This document shows, piece by piece, positions 61,640 to 64,000 of a stretch of DNA of 64,000 bases. Source of the DNA: Microbacterium sp. Se63.02b. Lineage in GTDB: Bacteria; Actinomycetota; Actinomycetes; Actinomycetales; Microbacteriaceae. The number at the start of each line of letters is the position of its first letter. Positions within the stretch are counted from its first letter, which is position 1. The stretch covers positions 3,286,001-3,350,000 of the forward strand of contig NZ_CP050453.1 of assembly GCF_014171575.1 (NCBI RefSeq). Direction: 5' to 3'. A program made the translations under genes and the position numbers. A model generated the notes under the pieces. It had not been told where the DNA came from and did not search any database. It saw only the letters and a program-made list of their open reading frames with translations.

Positions 61640-62478
61640 TTGACGCTCCCTCCGAGGAACCCGGAGATGATCCGGCGCTGGGCGAACATGAAGAGGATGA
61701 GAAGCGGTGCACTCGTGAACACCGCATGCGCGAAGATCAGGTTCCAGTTGAGCTCGTACTGGTTGGCGCTCGCGAAGTTGAACAGTCCGAGCGGCAGAGT
61801 CGCGTTGACGGGATCCGGCAGCAGGAAGTACGCGTAGAAGAAGTCGTTCCAGATCCCGAGAGCCAGGAACACACCGGACGTGAGCAGAACCGGCCGCAAT
61901 GACGGGACGATGATGTGCCAGAAGACACGGAGAGTTCCCGCGCCGTCGAGCTGCGCGGCTTCTTCGAGCGAGTACGGGATGGCCTTCACGAATCCGGTCA
62001 TGAGGAAGATGGCCACCCCCATGTAAGCCCCGCAGTAGAAGAGGACCAGACCGACCGGTCCGCCGTACAGGCCCGTGGCCTGGAGCACACGGATCGTCGT
62101 GATGATCGACGGGGGAAGCAGGATCCCGGCCACGGCCACGTAGTAGAGAGCCTGGATCGTGCGCGCCTTCCCTCGCGCGAAAACCCATGCCGCCATGGCA
62201 CCGAAGAACAGGGTGAGCAGGATCGCCGGAACGGTGATGAGGATGCTGTTCAGCAGTCCCATCAGGCCGTTCCCGTCGGTCACCACACGCGTCAGGTTCT
62301 CCCAGAGCACGAAAGGTTCAGGGAAGTCGAGCGACACGCGTTTCGCCTGTTCGCCCGACTTCGACGCGGTGACGAGAGCGAGGTAGAAGGGCATTCCGAT
62401 GAGCACGATCACGCCGACCCACAGCACGAGATCGAGACCGACGGATCGTGTGATCCGAGCGCGGCGCGCGGACGTCAT
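61636..62478 (-). CDS. CUT1 sugar ABC permease, MalG-like
   Basis: Permease of 280 residues with six hydrophobic segments. EAA loop IPYSLEEAAQLDGAGTLRVF and LRPVLLTSGVFLALGIWNDFF (as SGVFLALGIWNDFF). C-terminus FAQRRIISGFLGGSVK. Start ATG 62478, overlapping the MalF-like stop. Confidence 0.93.
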   Translation of the reverse strand: MTSARRARITRSVGLDLVLWVGVIVLIGMPFYLALVTASKSGEQAKRVSLDFPEPFVLWENLTRVVTDGNGLMGLLNSILITVPAILLTLFFGAMAAWVFARGKARTIQALYYVAVAGILLPPSIITTIRVLQATGLYGGPVGLVLFYCGAYMGVAIFLMTGFVKAIPYSLEEAAQLDGAGTLRVFWHIIVPSLRPVLLTSGVFLALGIWNDFFYAYFLLPDPVNATLPLGLFNFASANQYELNWNLIFAHAVFTSAPLLILFMFAQRRIISGFLGGSVK

Positions 62479-63401
62479 TGTTCGATTTCCCTTCGACGGA
62501 GGTAGGCCACGAGTGGGATCGCGATGACGACGATCACGACGAACAGCAGCAGCGTCATCGCGGTGGAGCGTCCGAACGCACCGAACCCGAACTGTTGGAA
62601 GACGAACATGTTCAGCACCTGGGTGCTGCCGCCTGGACCGCCCTGAGTGGTCGCGAGGATCACGTCGATGCCGCTGAGCGCGCCGATGACGGTGAGGACC
62701 AGATTGATCGTGAAGGCCGGGGCGAGCAGCCGCCAGCGGACCGAGAAGAACGTCTTCCAATACCCCGCGCCGTCCAGAGTCGCCGCTTCCGTGTACTCCT
62801 GCGGGATCGCCGAGAGACCAGCGAGATAGATGAGCGCGCTAAGGCCGAAGAACTTCCACGCATGGATCGCCGCGAGCCAGACGATCGTCCATTCCGGCGA
62901 CCCGAGCCACTCCACGCGCACCTCGGTGCTGCTCAGAAAGGACAGGACCTCGTTCAAGACGCCTTCGTAGGAGAGTATTCCTTTGAAGATGTAGCCCGCC
63001 GCGAGCGGCGACAGGAGCACGGGGATGAAGATGAGCACCCGCATCGCCCGGTGCGCTCTGGTGGGTCTCTCCAGACCGAGCGCGAACGCGAGAGCAAGCA
63101 CGTTCTGGAAGATCGCCACGCACACGGCGTAGACGAGGGTCACGCGGAGCGCCTGCCCCAGCGCCCCTCCGCTCATGAGGCTGGTGAAGTTGTCGAAGCC
63201 GACGAAGTTCACGTCCGGCCGGAATGAATTCCAGTCGGTCCAGGCGTACACGAAGTTGAGTGCGTTTGGCACCACGTACATGAACAGCAAGAGTGCGAGG
63301 GGGATGACGAGAAGCAGCGTCTGCGAGCGCCGCGCGCTGTGAGCGCGACGAGGTGTGCGGTGAACCACAGTGTTCCGTTCTTCGGACCGGATGGGGCGCA
63401 C
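62475..63401 (-). CDS. CUT1 sugar ABC permease, MalF-like
   Basis: Permease of 308 residues. Basic N-terminus, then six hydrophobic segments; EAA loop IPQEYTEAATLDGAGYWKTF and LATTQGGPGGSTQVLNMFVF (as TTQGGPGGSTQVLNM). Twenty-two bases after the binding-protein gene. Partner of the MalG-like permease. Confidence 0.93.
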   Translation of the reverse strand: MRPIRSEERNTVVHRTPRRAHSARRSQTLLLVIPLALLLFMYVVPNALNFVYAWTDWNSFRPDVNFVGFDNFTSLMSGGALGQALRVTLVYAVCVAIFQNVLALAFALGLERPTRAHRAMRVLIFIPVLLSPLAAGYIFKGILSYEGVLNEVLSFLSSTEVRVEWLGSPEWTIVWLAAIHAWKFFGLSALIYLAGLSAIPQEYTEAATLDGAGYWKTFFSVRWRLLAPAFTINLVLTVIGALSGIDVILATTQGGPGGSTQVLNMFVFQQFGFGAFGRSTAMTLLLFVVIVVIAIPLVAYLRRREIEQ

Positions 63402-63423
63402 AGCGCCCCATCCGGTGCACCAC

Positions 63424-64000
63424 TCAGAAGCCGGGGATCCCGGCGATCTTCGCGTTGTCCACGAAGGTCGTCTGCATCTGCGTCGCGACCTCCTCGGCTG
63501 TGAGCGAGCCGATCAGGAGTTGCGAGATCAGGGTATCGAGGCCGGACGGGCTCGAGAGCGCTCGCATTCCGTCGCTCGGGATGCCGTCTCCTGTGAACGA
63601 CGCAGCGACCTCCTGCTGGAGCGGCGAGACACCCTCGGGATCGGCGACTCCGTCGATCACCGACGGCTCTTTCGTCATCTCCAGGTACTGCGGGTAGCCG
63701 TCACCCGTGGTGACCCACTCGATGAAGTCGCGCGCGGCAGACTCTTTCGCCTCGTCGCCGGTCTTCGCAGCTTGGATCGAGGTGAGGTTGGATGTCTGCC
63801 ACATCACCTTGCCCGATTCGTTCGGCAATCCGAAGAAGCCGAGGTTGTCGGTGTCGCCCGTCAGCGACGGCAGCATCCAGGACGCCTGGATCACCATTGC
63901 GACGTCGCCGCTCTGCAGCTTCGCCGCCTGGTCCGCGAACGTCGCGGTCTTCCAGTCCGCGTTCGAGTATCCGTCGTCGACGAGGGACTTCTCCCACTCC
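63424..64000 (-). CDS. Sugar ABC substrate-binding protein (partial at the right edge)
   Basis: C-terminal 191 residues of an SBP_bac_1 protein; the start and signal peptide lie beyond 64000. The frame is open to the edge, with SYGYSNADWKTATFAD-like sequence (DDGYSNADWKTATFADQAAK), then QASWMLPSLTGDTDNLGFFGLP, QTSNLTSIQAAKTGDEAKES, FIEWVTTGDGYPQYLEM, and a C-terminal QTTFVDNAKIAGIPGF. First visible gene of the operon that runs down to the GH13 enzyme. Confidence 0.88.
   Translation of the reverse strand, partial: EWEKSLVDDGYSNADWKTATFADQAAKLQSGDVAMVIQASWMLPSLTGDTDNLGFFGLPNESGKVMWQTSNLTSIQAAKTGDEAKESAARDFIEWVTTGDGYPQYLEMTKEPSVIDGVADPEGVSPLQQEVAASFTGDGIPSDGMRALSSPSGLDTLISQLLIGSLTAEEVATQMQTTFVDNAKIAGIPGF

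Overview
This window comes from a high-GC actinobacterium. The strong G/C third-position bias, several transcripts that appear leaderless, the many GntR, TetR and MarR regulators with ABC sugar importers, and the overall gene content fit Microbacteriaceae, most likely Microbacterium or a close relative. That placement is inferred from style and protein families, not from a marker gene. I see no rRNA, tRNA, transposase, phage module or CRISPR array. No gene-free stretch exceeds about 300 bases; the longest (22930-23223, 6775-7022, 8166-8391) hold only promoters or hairpins.

Layout. 1-6774: a phosphonate uptake and catabolism operon on the minus strand (phnD, phnC, a double-domain phnE, an FAD oxidoreductase, a phosphonatase-like HAD hydrolase and an HpnZ-type dehydrogenase cut by the left edge), with a divergent GntR/UTRA regulator. 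7023-9048: a divergent NarL-type two-component pair. 9080-18510: EamA exporter, M18 aminopeptidase, NCS1 permease plus cysteine hydrolase, MFS exporter, LysR, MBL-fold hydrolase with divergent TetR, and an esterase. 18565-22438: a tryptophan-to-kynurenine catabolic operon (kynA, an amidohydrolase, kynU, a PaaX-like regulator). 22435-30541: small and stress-type genes (FusB-like FBP protein, Cys/Met-rich copper-storage-like protein, CsbD, YbdK-type ligase, MFS, DUF899, GH114-like lipoprotein, haem-oxygenase-like protein, CDGSH protein). 30578-36269: a polyamine-type ABC importer with a divergent FadR-type regulator and a Cache-domain protein.

37210-45864: an alpha-mannan utilisation locus. A GntR-LacI hybrid regulator is followed by a minus-strand operon (GH125, two permeases, a binding protein, a cytoplasmic GH76) and by a divergent secreted GH76 with a carbohydrate-binding module. 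The reading is that GH76 cuts alpha-1,6-mannan outside, the ABC system imports the oligosaccharides, and GH76 and GH125 finish them inside. 45886-49810: Old Yellow Enzyme, two MarR regulators and a DHA2 drug exporter under a perfect palindromic operator. 49876-51525: a short accessory-looking stretch of an XRE regulator and two unknowns.

51666-54345: two synthetase genes under RNA control: an auxiliary-type TrpRS behind a Trp-Trp-Trp leader peptide, and an archaeal-type AspRS behind what looks like a translational T-box. 54212-55940: EamA transporter and divergent TetR with paired operators. 56269-64000: a second sugar operon (ABC importer, SDR, galactonate-dehydratase-like enzyme, GH99-like protein, SGNH hydrolase, GH13 glucosidase), cut by the right edge.

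A property of the data itself: about eighteen otherwise normal genes carry one or two frameshifts, and nearly all are repaired by adding one G or C to a short G/C run. This looks like systematic homopolymer under-calling in the assembly, so these genes are annotated as intact CDS with a note and not as pseudogenes.
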